The notes beneath the pieces are model-generated. The model saw nothing but the letters and a program-made list of their open reading frames with translations, did not search any database and had not been told where the DNA came from. The position numbers and the translations under genes were made by a program. Shown here one piece after another: positions 52,839 through 62,430 of a stretch of 64,000 nt of DNA (position 1 is its first letter; each line of letters opens with the position of its first letter). The DNA comes from JAVBLD01 sp031553705 (GTDB taxonomy: Bacteria > Bacteroidota > Bacteroidia > Bacteroidales > Marinifilaceae). The stretch lies in the NCBI GenBank assembly GCA_031553705.1, contig JAVBLD010000022.1, forward strand, positions 1-64,000, given 5' to 3'.

Positions 52839-54750
52839 AACGGGCCCCCTCCTTGTATTCCTGATCCACCCAGATCGTTCCTCCCAACATCTCCACGATT
52901 ATTTTACAGATAGCCAATCCTAACCCGGTACCTTGCGCATACTCGTCCAGTTTTTCAAACCGCTCGAATATACGCTTCTGCTTTTCGAGCGGAATACCAG
53001 TCCCGGTATCTGTCACACTAAATATTACGCAATCCGTATCCTCATCTATCGTGAAACCAAGCCTGATTTTTCCTTCCCATGTAAACTTATTTGCATTGGA
53101 CAACAAATTGATCAGCACCTGCCTCAATCGCTGCACATCCGTGTGCAACATAAAGTTCTCCATCGGAGGTTCAAAAATATATTCAACGGTTGTCTTCTTC
53201 GAATAGACAGTAGTGGTCAGAATACCCTGGCAAAGAGAAACCAGCTCGCATATCTCATATGTAATCTTGGTCTTGCCTGTCTCCAAACGGGAAATATCCA
53301 GAATATCGTTGATCAGGCGCAATAACAAATCGGAGTTCACCTGTATAACCTCGACAAACTCTTTCTGCTCCTCTATACTACAATTACTGGAGACCAACAC
53401 ATTAGAAAAACCGACAATGGCGTTCAACGGAGTGCGTATCTCATGGCTCATATTAGCCAGGAATGCCGATTTCAGTCGGTCGGACTCCTCCGCTTTTTCT
53501 TTGGCTTTCAACAGGTTCGCTTCGGAAACAATCAATTCATCCTTCAATTTTTTCGTCCTGATATAAAACGAAAAGGTTGTCAGTAAAGCCAGAAACAATA
53601 CGGCAAAAATAATACAAACAGCCCAAATGTAAAGTTCATACTTATCAAAAAATGTCTCCTGTTTATATTTTATAATCGAACCTTTCGGTAATTCCTTCTT
53701 TTCAAACCCAAACTCTTTCAATTTCAAATAGTTGAAATTATAACTATTCGACATCAACTGCAAGCCTTTTATTTGACTGGAATCATGATCTACAATAGCC
53801 ATCACCTGCTGGGCCAATCCGACACCTATATCCGTATAATCAGGAATATATCCGCCTATAGCCCACTGTTCCAATGCAATAGAAGTAATCGTAAATGCCG
53901 GGATCTTCGGATTCGCCGCCATCATCTGATCTGTAGCATTATGCATAAAATAGCTATCGTTTTTATCCACCCGCCAGGTTCCGAGTAATATCACCGTATT
54001 TTCAGGCAACTCCCGGATCATAGTCACAATCGTATCAAGCGTATGGGCTCTTCCGTCCAGCAAAATCAGATCCACATCCGGAAACTTTTTACGTATTTCG
54101 CTTTTTACAAAAGCCTGCAACGTAACTCCGCCATAGCTGTTATCCGAAATAAATGCAATATGTTTGGTATCCGGATAAAAATCCAGCAAGAGCCGAACAT
54201 TTTTTTCAATATCATAGTTATACGCATATCCCGACACATTTATCCTGGAATCTTTAAAAACATCAATACTTTCCGGTTCCCAATCCCTCAAATTAATGGT
54301 ATCCGTAGGCAATATCACCGCGTTCCGGCTTATCATGCCGCACAATACAGGGATTGTGTTTTTTTCGATATTATCTTGTGAGATGTAAGTAAACCAAGCC
54401 TCCTGACCGAGCAATATAATCGCCTTCGGCGTCATATCACCGACATATTTACTCAGGATATTCCTCATAATGTCTCCCCACTTCGTTGCCTCGGAGAAAC
54501 TTTTGCAATTCATATTTTCAATACTGATCGAAGAGATATTCCCACCCAAAGCCTTATACTCGTATATGAATGTAGAGATGTTCCGGAAAGTCAGCGAAGC
54601 ATCCGGATTGTAAGAACTGATGATTAAAATAGGGTGTTTTACATTATTCTCCGAATAAACCGGATATGAAAATGAGAATAAACAGAGCATAATCGATAAC
54701 ATAACTCTGTATCTTTTATTTAAGATAATTCTTACACTCATTACATACAC
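52798..54750 (-). CDS. orphan sensor histidine kinase with periplasmic substrate-binding sensor
   Basis: 650 residues: signal or membrane anchor (about 12-33), a periplasmic domain of about 340 residues resembling ABC-type substrate-binding proteins (ILIISSYNPDASLTF, IILLGQEAWFTY, IAFISDNSYGG), a membrane helix (about 373-397), a helical linker, HisKA with His436 in MSHEIRTPLNAIVGFSN, then HATPase_c with ISRLETG, DVQRLRQVLINLLSNANKFT and GTGLGLAI. There is no receiver domain and no response regulator nearby. The sensor ligand is unknown. The 3' end overlaps recX by 41 bases. Confidence 0.9.
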   Translation of the reverse strand: MYVMSVRIILNKRYRVMLSIMLCLFSFSYPVYSENNVKHPILIISSYNPDASLTFRNISTFIYEYKALGGNISSISIENMNCKSFSEATKWGDIMRNILSKYVGDMTPKAIILLGQEAWFTYISQDNIEKNTIPVLCGMISRNAVILPTDTINLRDWEPESIDVFKDSRINVSGYAYNYDIEKNVRLLLDFYPDTKHIAFISDNSYGGVTLQAFVKSEIRKKFPDVDLILLDGRAHTLDTIVTMIRELPENTVILLGTWRVDKNDSYFMHNATDQMMAANPKIPAFTITSIALEQWAIGGYIPDYTDIGVGLAQQVMAIVDHDSSQIKGLQLMSNSYNFNYLKLKEFGFEKKELPKGSIIKYKQETFFDKYELYIWAVCIIFAVLFLALLTTFSFYIRTKKLKDELIVSEANLLKAKEKAEESDRLKSAFLANMSHEIRTPLNAIVGFSNVLVSSNCSIEEQKEFVEVIQVNSDLLLRLINDILDISRLETGKTKITYEICELVSLCQGILTTTVYSKKTTVEYIFEPPMENFMLHTDVQRLRQVLINLLSNANKFTWEGKIRLGFTIDEDTDCVIFSVTDTGTGIPLEKQKRIFERFEKLDEYAQGTGLGLAICKIIVEMLGGTIWVDQEYKEGARFMFSHPIHRMPLP

Positions 54751-54771
54751 TTAATTTAACGAATTACTTCA

Positions 54772-54779
54772 CAAATATA
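54772..54779 (-). promoter_or_regulatory. -7 box (TATATTTG) of the sensor kinase
   Basis: Exact TAnnTTTG on the reverse strand, 21 bases before the ATG at 54750, leaving a very short leader. Confidence 0.5.
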
Positions 54780-54811
54780 TCGAAAAATATGGCTCGATTT
54801 TCATTTTATTA

Positions 54812-54819
54812 TATATTTG
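54812..54819 (+). promoter_or_regulatory. -7 box (TATATTTG) of the GT2/GalT-like gene
   Basis: Exact TAnnTTTG on the forward strand, 27 bases before the ATG at 54847. It is back to back with the sensor kinase box in a 96-base divergent gap. Confidence 0.5.
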
Positions 54820-54846
54820 AAGAAAAATATTAATGTTTAACAGTTT

Positions 54847-57207
54847 ATGCAGCCTATAACTATATTCTCATTTGCAGATCAAGTAGATAATATAAAAAAA
54901 ACTTTCCCAATAGAGACCGGAATAGGAACCGTATTCCCATTATCCCTCCATATCAGCGTTCCGGTTTTAAAAGATATAGTAGCACAGGTTTGCACCCCGT
55001 ATGTGTTGTGCTACACAAAACAAACAATAGTACATATTGAAACATTTGCCTTAAAACGCATGACAGAAGTGGCCGAAGCTACCGGAGCCTTCATGGTATA
55101 CGGAGACTACTTTAAAGAGGAAGAAAAAAGACAGGTAGCTTGCCGGACGATAGAATATCAGCCGGGAAGCCTGCGGGATGATTTCGATTTCGGTCCGGCC
55201 ATACTATACCGGACCCAGGCATTGAAAAATGCCGTCGCTCAGATGGAAGAAACGTACCGCTATGCCGTCCTATACGACCTGCGTTTAAGATTATCCCGGG
55301 CAGGCCTTATCATACGAATACCGGAGTTTTTGTCTTCTTATAACGAAACCGATCACCGACTCTCAGGAGAGAAACAGTTTGACTATGTCGATCCTAAAAA
55401 CAGAGCCGTGCAGATTGAAATGGAACAAGCCTGTACGGCCCATCTGAAAGCAGTCGGGGGATGGCTGAAACCCGGATTCGCACAGATCGATCTGAAGATT
55501 TCAGGTTTCACGGTCGAAGCGACAATTGTCATTCCGGTTAAAAACAGGATAAAAACCGTTGCGGATGCCGTGCACTCGGCATTAGCGCAACAAACCGGCT
55601 TCGACTTCAACGTTATCGTAGTGGACAATCACTCCGACGATGGGACTACCCGGTTGTTGCAGGAATTATCAGCCGCAGATTCTAAACTGATACATGTCAT
55701 ACCCGGACAGACCGGACTGGGTATCGGCGGTTGCTGGATGATTGCCGTAACCCACCCGGCATGCGGCAAATTTGCGGTACAACTGGACAGCGACGACCTA
55801 TATATTGACAACCGCGTTTTACAGACTGTCGTTGACGGCTTTTACGAACAAAACTGTGCGATGCTGATAGGGAGCTACAGAATGGTAAACTTTGCCCTGG
55901 AAGAGATCCCGCCGGGAGTGATCGACCATTCCGAATGGACTCCCGACAACGGGCGGAACAATGCCCTCCGGATCAACGGACTGGGTGCGCCGAGAGCCTT
56001 CTTCACACCAGTGCTACGTGAGACCGGGATCCCAAACGTCAGTTACGGAGAAGACTATGCCGTCGGGTTGGCCATCTCACGAAAATTCCGGATCGGCCGG
56101 ATCTACACTCCGCTCTACCTCTGCCGCCGTTGGCAGGAAAACAGCGATTCGAACCTCGACTCAAACACCCTAAATCGCTACAATTTTTATAAAGATAAAC
56201 TCAGAACAATAGAGCTGATAGCAAGGCAACAGCACGTGCGGGCAACCACATCCTACGGCTTGCCCCCTGCTCCCTGCCTCCTATTCCAACTTTATTTGTC
56301 CCAACTTGAAAGCTTTGAATTGGCCCGCAAAAATTATGACAATCTTAAAAAAGTCATATACCGGACAATTTCATTCGATGGTTTCGACATCCGGATACAA
56401 TACAATCCCGACCGGATGATCTCCACTGCAGCCAAAACAGACGCCCAGGCACTAAAAGAGCGGAAATGTTTTCTCTGTCCCGAAAATATGCCAGAAAAGC
56501 AAACGGGATTGGATTATAGTGATAAGTATCGCATTTATGTCAATCCGTATCCTATATTCGAGCGACACTTCACCATCCCGGCAGCAACGCACAGCGAACA
56601 ACTGATTGCCGGCCGTTTCGGGGATATGCTTTCCATCGCAGAAGATTTTCAGGATTATACCGTTTTTTACAACGGCCCGGAAAGCGGAGCTTCAGCACCC
56701 GACCATTTCCATTTCCAAATGGTTCCCAAAGGCATGTTGCTGCTCGAACAGGAAGTCTGTAACACTTCTATTACCGAAATTATCTCTCAAAGAGAAACGT
56801 TCTCTCTTCTGGCGATACAAAAGCATTTGCGGAAAGCTGTCATCATACAATCCGATAACCGGAAAGCGTTATCCGGAATATTCGAACGGATAGTACAGGT
56901 CATCGGGGAGATACAACCCTTCGAATCCGAACCGATGATCAACCTGTTCGTCTGGCTCAACGACCATATATGGACAGTATGCGTCATACCGAGAAAACAA
57001 CTCCGCCCATGGCAGTTTTTTGCCGAAGAAGAAGAGAAAATACTCTTTAGCCCCGGATGTGTCGATATGGCCGGAGTAATCATAGCCCCCAGAAAAGAGG
57101 ACTTTGAAAAATATAACCGAAAGTTGCTGACCGATCTGATCGGCCAGGTAGTCTTGCCTGACGAAACATGGCAGACCTGCGTCCAAAGACTGAGAACGGA
57201 GTTCTGA
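54847..57207 (+). CDS. glycosyltransferase fused to DUF4922 GalT-like domain
   Basis: 786 residues in three parts. Residues 1-200 resemble a degenerate GT-A fold. Residues 222-430 form a family 2 glycosyltransferase (ATIVIPVKNR, VVDNHSDDGT, LDSDD at 313-317 as DxD-type metal site, GEDYAVGL). Residues 500-786 match DUF4922 with GalT/HIT-superfamily signatures: CFLC at 541-544 (probable zinc), NPYPIF at 566-571, and HFHFQ at 620-624, the HxHxQ nucleotidyl-transfer or phosphorylase site. No signal peptide. It begins a forward group with SpoIID/LytB and AmpG genes. Nucleotide-sugar salvage is my inference; the real substrate is unknown. Confidence 0.85.
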   Translation: MQPITIFSFADQVDNIKKTFPIETGIGTVFPLSLHISVPVLKDIVAQVCTPYVLCYTKQTIVHIETFALKRMTEVAEATGAFMVYGDYFKEEEKRQVACRTIEYQPGSLRDDFDFGPAILYRTQALKNAVAQMEETYRYAVLYDLRLRLSRAGLIIRIPEFLSSYNETDHRLSGEKQFDYVDPKNRAVQIEMEQACTAHLKAVGGWLKPGFAQIDLKISGFTVEATIVIPVKNRIKTVADAVHSALAQQTGFDFNVIVVDNHSDDGTTRLLQELSAADSKLIHVIPGQTGLGIGGCWMIAVTHPACGKFAVQLDSDDLYIDNRVLQTVVDGFYEQNCAMLIGSYRMVNFALEEIPPGVIDHSEWTPDNGRNNALRINGLGAPRAFFTPVLRETGIPNVSYGEDYAVGLAISRKFRIGRIYTPLYLCRRWQENSDSNLDSNTLNRYNFYKDKLRTIELIARQQHVRATTSYGLPPAPCLLFQLYLSQLESFELARKNYDNLKKVIYRTISFDGFDIRIQYNPDRMISTAAKTDAQALKERKCFLCPENMPEKQTGLDYSDKYRIYVNPYPIFERHFTIPAATHSEQLIAGRFGDMLSIAEDFQDYTVFYNGPESGASAPDHFHFQMVPKGMLLLEQEVCNTSITEIISQRETFSLLAIQKHLRKAVIIQSDNRKALSGIFERIVQVIGEIQPFESEPMINLFVWLNDHIWTVCVIPRKQLRPWQFFAEEEEKILFSPGCVDMAGVIIAPRKEDFEKYNRKLLTDLIGQVVLPDETWQTCVQRLRTEF

Positions 57208-57232
57208 AATTTAAGCATGAAAAACAACAAGT

Positions 57233-58543
57233 ATGATTGATAACGCCACTATTCCCAGTATCGAAGTCGGAATATTATTCTCTCCGATCATCCGGTTCCG
57301 GTTAAACGGAATATTTACAGATAGGGCCACCGGGCGGCAATACTCGGGAGAGTATAGCATCTGCCGCGATGAAAACGGAGCATATCGGCTTGACGACACC
57401 CTGACGGAAGTACCGCTCATTTTTGAACCCGATTCTTACGAGCAGTGCGATTTTGATCTACTGGACGTGACCATTGGTATACACTTCCATTGGGAACGTA
57501 AGGAGAACCAAAAGTTCAAAGGTTGTTTAAAGATCATTGATGAAGGTACTTACCTGACTGCCGTCAATAAATTAATACTTGAAGATTATCTGTTGAGCGC
57601 AATCTCTTCAGAAATGAACGCCGGTTCGCCGGTTGAATTGCTGAAAGCACATGCTGTCATCTCCCGGAGTTGGCTGCTGGCTCAAAAAGAAAAAGAGTTG
57701 GCCGTAAAAGACGATTATATCTCTTGTACCTCTTCGGACACCTCATATATCCGCTGGTATGACCGGGAGGATCACGCCCATTTTGACGTATGCGCCGACG
57801 ATCATTGCCAACGCTACCAAGGGATCAGCAAGGCTTACACTCCGGCTGTAAAGGACGCGGTCGGATCCACTTCAGGAGAAGTAATCACATATAATCGTAG
57901 AATATGCGACGCCCGTTTCTCCAAATGCTGTGGTGGCATATCCGAACGCTTCGACAACACTTGGGAACCGGTCGAGCACCCATATCTGACCAAGGTGGTC
58001 GACGCCGACCACCCAATATCGGGAACAGATCTGACCGACGAAACAGAAGCCCGGAGATGGATCTACGCCTCGCCGGATGTTTTCTGTAATACCGGCGATG
58101 ACCGGATATTGTCGACCGTACTGAACGACTACGACCGGGAAACGCGCCATTTTTTCCGTTGGATGGAGAGCTATCAAACCGACGAGTTATCGGCCCTGGT
58201 TAGAAAACGCCTTGGCATTGATTTCGGCACCATCACCGGTATCATCCCGGTAGAACGGGGCGTATCGGGACGTATCATCTACCTGAAGATCATCGGCACG
58301 AAAAAAACTATGACGATCGGCAAAGAGCTGACCATTCGGAGAGCCTTCTCCGAATCGCACTTGTACAGTTCCGCTTTTGTCGTTGAGAAAATCGGCGCCG
58401 GCTTTATCTTTAAAGGCGCCGGATGGGGACACGGCGTGGGACTCTGTCAGATCGGCGCCGCAGTAATGGCCACAAAAGGCTATAACTATAAAGAGATATT
58501 AACCCATTACTTTAAAGGCAGTCATATAGAAAAAAAATATTAA
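57233..58543 (+). CDS. SpoIID/LytB domain protein
   Basis: This 436-residue protein has the SpoIID pattern: LEDYLLSAISSEMNAGSP with AHAVISRSWLLAQ near 118-150 (the catalytic Glu is in the SEM segment), TSSDTSYIRWY-like repeats, and GAGWGHGVGLCQIGA near 392-406. SpoIID enzymes are lytic transglycosylases acting on peptidoglycan glycans, and Bacteroidetes members occur without sporulation. No clear signal peptide is seen, so the place of action is uncertain. It lies 25 bases after the GT2/GalT-like gene and is followed by AmpG, suggesting wall turnover. Confidence 0.85.
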   Translation: MIDNATIPSIEVGILFSPIIRFRLNGIFTDRATGRQYSGEYSICRDENGAYRLDDTLTEVPLIFEPDSYEQCDFDLLDVTIGIHFHWERKENQKFKGCLKIIDEGTYLTAVNKLILEDYLLSAISSEMNAGSPVELLKAHAVISRSWLLAQKEKELAVKDDYISCTSSDTSYIRWYDREDHAHFDVCADDHCQRYQGISKAYTPAVKDAVGSTSGEVITYNRRICDARFSKCCGGISERFDNTWEPVEHPYLTKVVDADHPISGTDLTDETEARRWIYASPDVFCNTGDDRILSTVLNDYDRETRHFFRWMESYQTDELSALVRKRLGIDFGTITGIIPVERGVSGRIIYLKIIGTKKTMTIGKELTIRRAFSESHLYSSAFVVEKIGAGFIFKGAGWGHGVGLCQIGAAVMATKGYNYKEILTHYFKGSHIEKKY

Positions 58544-58599
58544 TTACAAACCGCAGATGTGTACAAATTATACCCAGATAAACACCGATTTATTTCACT

Positions 58600-58632
58600 T
58601 TTAACTCTCAATTTTCAACATTCAACTCTATA
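58600..58632. repeat. degenerate intergenic word repeat
   Basis: A run of near-identical short words (AACTCTCAATTTTCAACATTCAACTC) sits between the SpoIID and AmpG genes. Similar loosely repeated words occur in other gaps of this window, at 6279-6310 and 47272-47334. They look like intergenic sequence repeats common in this phylum rather than genes. Confidence 0.4.
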
Positions 58633-58639
58633 ATTATTT

Positions 58640-59920
58640 ATGAAGAAAAGCTGGCTCTGGATTCCGTCCCTCTACTTTGCAGAAGGACTACCTTATGTGA
58701 TCGTAATGAGTGTTGCGGTAATCATGTTTAAACGGCTCGGCATATCAAATACAGATATCGCACTGTATACAAGTTGGTTATACATCCCTTGGGTGATCAA
58801 ACCGTTATGGAGCCCGATAGTAGATATTTTTAAAACAAAGCGATGGTGGATTCTCATCACGCAAATCATCATCGGGGCAGGGCTTGCAGGCATCGTCCTC
58901 ACCCTTCCCGGTCCCAATCCGTTCCGTTACAGCCTGGCATTCCTGTGGTTGCTCGCCTTTAGTTCGGCCACCCATGACATTGCAATCGACGGCTTCTATA
59001 TGCTTGCGCTGGACAAAAAAGAACAGGCTTATTATATCGGCATACGCAATACCTTCTATCGTTTATCCACTATCGGCGGACAAGGTTTGTTGGTTATGCT
59101 GGCCGGGTTATGGGAGATCTCTTACGGCGCCTCTTCGCCTGCAGAAATTGCCGTTCCAAAAGCCTGGTCGAACGCTTTCTATGTATCGGCAATCATTTTC
59201 GGATTATTTTTTATTTACCACAACTTTATGTTGCCTCATCCTCCGTCAGATAAAAAAATATCGGGTAGCTCCCTCTCTAAAACGTTTTTGGAGAGTTTCG
59301 GCGATTTCTTCCGGAAGAAACAACTTCTGTCAACCCTAGCCTTTATTCTGTTATACCGGTTTGCTGAATCGCAACTGGCAAAGCTTGCCTCTCCGTTTCT
59401 ACTGGATGCAAGGGAGAAAGGTGGACTCGGGCTGGATACGCTGGATGTCGGTTTTATTTACGGCACAATGGGCATCATAGCCCTGACTGCAGGAGGAATT
59501 ATCGGAGGTGTCCTGATTGCACGCAACGGGCTGAAATACTGGGTAGGCTGGATGGCCATCGCAATGAACCTGCCTAATCTGGTATACCTATATATGGCCT
59601 ACGCACGACCGGAAAACATGGCACTAATCTCATCCTGCGTCGCATTCGAACAATTCGGTTACGGGTTCGGATTCACTTCCCTGATCTACTATATGATACA
59701 GTTTAGCGAAGGCAAATACCAGACAGCCCATTACGCCCTTTGCACCGGATTTATGGCCTTCGGTATGATGCTGCCGGGCATGATCTCCGGCTGGATCCAA
59801 GAGCACATCGGTTACCAGCATTTCTTTATCTGGATCATGCTTTGTACTATCCCGAGTTTTATCACCGTAGCACATGTTCAAAAACAGCTCAAAACGACTG
59901 AAGCATCTAAACCGGATTAG
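58640..59920 (+). CDS. ampG: AmpG-like MFS muropeptide permease
   Basis: This 426-residue inner-membrane transporter has about 12 membrane helices. The start (KKSWLWIPSLYFAEGLPYVIVMSV) and the SSATHDIAIDGFYMLALDKKEQ motif near 111-132 are typical of AmpG/AAT-1-like members of the major facilitator superfamily. AmpG imports anhydro-muropeptides released from peptidoglycan for recycling. Here it follows the SpoIID gene across a 96-base gap and probably belongs to the same group. It could carry another solute. Confidence 0.85.
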   Translation: MKKSWLWIPSLYFAEGLPYVIVMSVAVIMFKRLGISNTDIALYTSWLYIPWVIKPLWSPIVDIFKTKRWWILITQIIIGAGLAGIVLTLPGPNPFRYSLAFLWLLAFSSATHDIAIDGFYMLALDKKEQAYYIGIRNTFYRLSTIGGQGLLVMLAGLWEISYGASSPAEIAVPKAWSNAFYVSAIIFGLFFIYHNFMLPHPPSDKKISGSSLSKTFLESFGDFFRKKQLLSTLAFILLYRFAESQLAKLASPFLLDAREKGGLGLDTLDVGFIYGTMGIIALTAGGIIGGVLIARNGLKYWVGWMAIAMNLPNLVYLYMAYARPENMALISSCVAFEQFGYGFGFTSLIYYMIQFSEGKYQTAHYALCTGFMAFGMMLPGMISGWIQEHIGYQHFFIWIMLCTIPSFITVAHVQKQLKTTEASKPD

Positions 59921-60247
59921 TAATAAAATAGCTCCTCTAGAACAAAACACCTCTAACATATTCTAATATTTGCGCTATATTTACAGCACAATAGAAATAA
60001 AATAAAGAAATGATCTTTTGGGAATTTAGGAATAGCTATTCGATTTGGCATGCTTCAATATCTATTAGGTATATGCATGGCAATCCGATTTTGACCATAA
60101 TAACCTTACCCGTTGTGGAGTACCTATACCGATAAGCGATCTATTGTAAAAAATTTGCCCAAGCAGATGTTAAAAACACCAAACTTGGACAAATAAACTT
60201 TCTTAAAATTTGCAGGAGACTTCGAATTCAGTCCCTTTTCCTATATG
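59921..60247. other. intergenic region between ampG and mutB
   Basis: A 327-base AT-rich gap between the forward ampG and the end of the reverse mutB gene. A 41-codon forward ORF (60010-60135, MIFWEFRNSYSIWHAS...) is preceded by a box-like TAATATTTG near 59964, but codon quality is poor. No clear terminator for either gene was recognised. Confidence 0.4.
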
Positions 60248-62404
60248 TTATTTTTTCGCCATCTCCATCAGGATTTCGAGGATCCGGATAGCGCTTTTTG
60301 ATACTTTGGTACCGGGACCGAATACGGCAATGGCACCTGCATCGAACAGGAACTGATAGTCCTGGTGAGGAATTACCCCGCCGACATATACCAGGATATC
60401 TTCTCTTCCCAGCTTTTTCAACTCCTGAATTACGGCCGGCACCAGCGTTTTATGCCCGGCAGCCAGCGAAGATACGCCGACTACATGCACATCGTTCTCA
60501 ACAGCCTGTTTGGCAGTCTCCTCCGGTGTCTGGAACAACGGGCCCATATCTACGTCGAAACCGATATCGGCATAACCCGTGGCAACCACTTTAGCCCCCC
60601 GGTCGTGTCCGTCCTGTCCCATTTTGGCAATCATAATACGAGGGCGGCGACCTGTCATTTCTGCAAACTGGTCTGCCAACTCTTTAGCCTTCCGAAAATC
60701 CTGGTCTTCGTCGGCAACACTTGAATATACTCCGCTCACGGTTCTAATTACTGCTTTATAACGACCTGCTATTTTCTCACATGCATCTGAAATTTCTCCC
60801 AATGAAGCCCGCTTTTTAGCCGCCTCTACGGCCAATTCAAGCAAGTTGCCCTCGCCTGTCTCGGCGCATTTGGTAATGGCAGCCAGAGCTGCTTCTACCT
60901 CAGCCTGGTTCCGGTTAGCCCGCAACTCCTTCAGGCGTGCAATCTGTGCTTCACGAACCGTCGTATTATCCACTTCCAGGATATCGATCGGGTCTTCTTT
61001 TGCCAGGCGGTATTTATTGATCCCCACGATCGTCTGCTCTCCACTGTCGATCCGGGCCTGTGTACGGGCAGCCGCCTCTTCGATACGCAATTTCGGGATA
61101 CCCGATTCGATCGCCGCAGCCATTCCGCCCAGTTTCTCCACCTCCTCGATATGCGCCCATGCTTTATGTACCAACTCATGGGTCAGGCTTTCAACATAAT
61201 ACGAACCGGCCCATGGGTCAACCGACTTACAGATCGTCGTCTCATCCTGAATATAGATCTGGGTATTCCGTGCAATACGGGCAGAAAAATCGGTCGGCAA
61301 TGCAATCGCTTCATCCAATGCATTAGTATGCAAACTCTGGGTATGTCCCAATGCCGCCCCCATCGCCTCAATACAGGTACGTCCCACATTATTGAACGGA
61401 TCCTGTTCGGTCAGCGACCAACCCGAGGTCTGCGAGTGGGTGCGCAATGCCAGCGATTTCGGATTCTTCGGGTTAAACTGCTTCACAAGCTTCGCCCACA
61501 ACAAACGGCCGGCCCTCATCTTGGCAATCTCCATAAAATGGTTCATTCCGATTGCCCAGAAGAACGACAAGCGCGGTGCAAACGAGTCAACATCCATTCC
61601 TGCATTCACGCCGGCACGCAGATACTCCAATCCGTCGGCCAATGTATAGGCCAGTTCTATATCGGCGGTAGCTCCGGCCTCCTGCATGTGGTAACCCGAA
61701 ATCGATATAGAGTTGAATTTCGGCATATTTCTAGAAGTATATTCGAAAATATCGGCAATGATCTTCATTGAAAATTTAGGTGGATAAATATAAGTGTTAC
61801 GCACCATAAACTCTTTTAAAATATCATTCTGGATCGTTCCTGACAACTGATCAAGGGAGACGCCCTGTTCCAGACCGGCCACAATGTAAAAAGCCAGGAT
61901 CGGGAGAACAGCACCGTTCATCGTCATCGATACGGACATCTTATCCAACGGGATTTGGTCGAACAGGATCTTCATATCCATAATCGAATCCACAGCTACC
62001 CCGGCCTTACCTACATCACCGATTACACGGGGATGGTCGGAGTCGTACCCGCGATGTGTCGCAAGATCGAAAGCGATCGACAATCCTTTCTGGCCGGCAG
62101 CCAAGTTACGGCGATAAAAAGCATTCGATTCTTCCGCTGTAGAGAATCCCGCATATTGACGGATAGTCCACGGAAGCATCGGGTACATTGCAGAATAAGG
62201 TCCCCGTAGATAAGGAGGAAGCCCTGCCACATAGTCCAGATGTTCCATGTTTTTCAAGTCCTCCGATGTATACACCGGTTTCACCGGTATCAATTCGGGG
62301 GTGATCCAGCTTTTAGCGATATGATTCGCTTTTTCCCACTCCGACGCCGAGGTTGTCGCCTGCTTTGACGCCTTAATATTTATATCTTTATAATTCGGTT
62401 TCAT
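60248..62404 (-). CDS. mutB: methylmalonyl-CoA mutase, large (catalytic) subunit
   Basis: This 718-residue B12 enzyme interconverts succinyl-CoA and R-methylmalonyl-CoA in the succinate-to-propionate pathway. The TIM barrel (about 60-450) contains PYLRGPYSAMYPMLPWTIRQYAGFSTAEESN-type CoA-binding sequence and RTHSQTSGWSLTEQDPFNNVGRT. The C-terminal cobalamin domain carries the base-off motif DGHDRG (in KMGQDGHDRGAKV), with His binding cobalt, and VGVSSLAAGH. It is separated by 26 bases from the small-subunit gene upstream, so the two form one operon. Confidence 0.97.
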   Translation of the reverse strand: MKPNYKDINIKASKQATTSASEWEKANHIAKSWITPELIPVKPVYTSEDLKNMEHLDYVAGLPPYLRGPYSAMYPMLPWTIRQYAGFSTAEESNAFYRRNLAAGQKGLSIAFDLATHRGYDSDHPRVIGDVGKAGVAVDSIMDMKILFDQIPLDKMSVSMTMNGAVLPILAFYIVAGLEQGVSLDQLSGTIQNDILKEFMVRNTYIYPPKFSMKIIADIFEYTSRNMPKFNSISISGYHMQEAGATADIELAYTLADGLEYLRAGVNAGMDVDSFAPRLSFFWAIGMNHFMEIAKMRAGRLLWAKLVKQFNPKNPKSLALRTHSQTSGWSLTEQDPFNNVGRTCIEAMGAALGHTQSLHTNALDEAIALPTDFSARIARNTQIYIQDETTICKSVDPWAGSYYVESLTHELVHKAWAHIEEVEKLGGMAAAIESGIPKLRIEEAAARTQARIDSGEQTIVGINKYRLAKEDPIDILEVDNTTVREAQIARLKELRANRNQAEVEAALAAITKCAETGEGNLLELAVEAAKKRASLGEISDACEKIAGRYKAVIRTVSGVYSSVADEDQDFRKAKELADQFAEMTGRRPRIMIAKMGQDGHDRGAKVVATGYADIGFDVDMGPLFQTPEETAKQAVENDVHVVGVSSLAAGHKTLVPAVIQELKKLGREDILVYVGGVIPHQDYQFLFDAGAIAVFGPGTKVSKSAIRILEILMEMAKK

Positions 62405-62430
62405 CTGTTTATTATTTTACTTTTCACCTA

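Noticed and set aside
61151..61771. 206-codon forward ORF opposite mutB
   Set aside because: Antisense to the conserved mutase barrel; no independent support.
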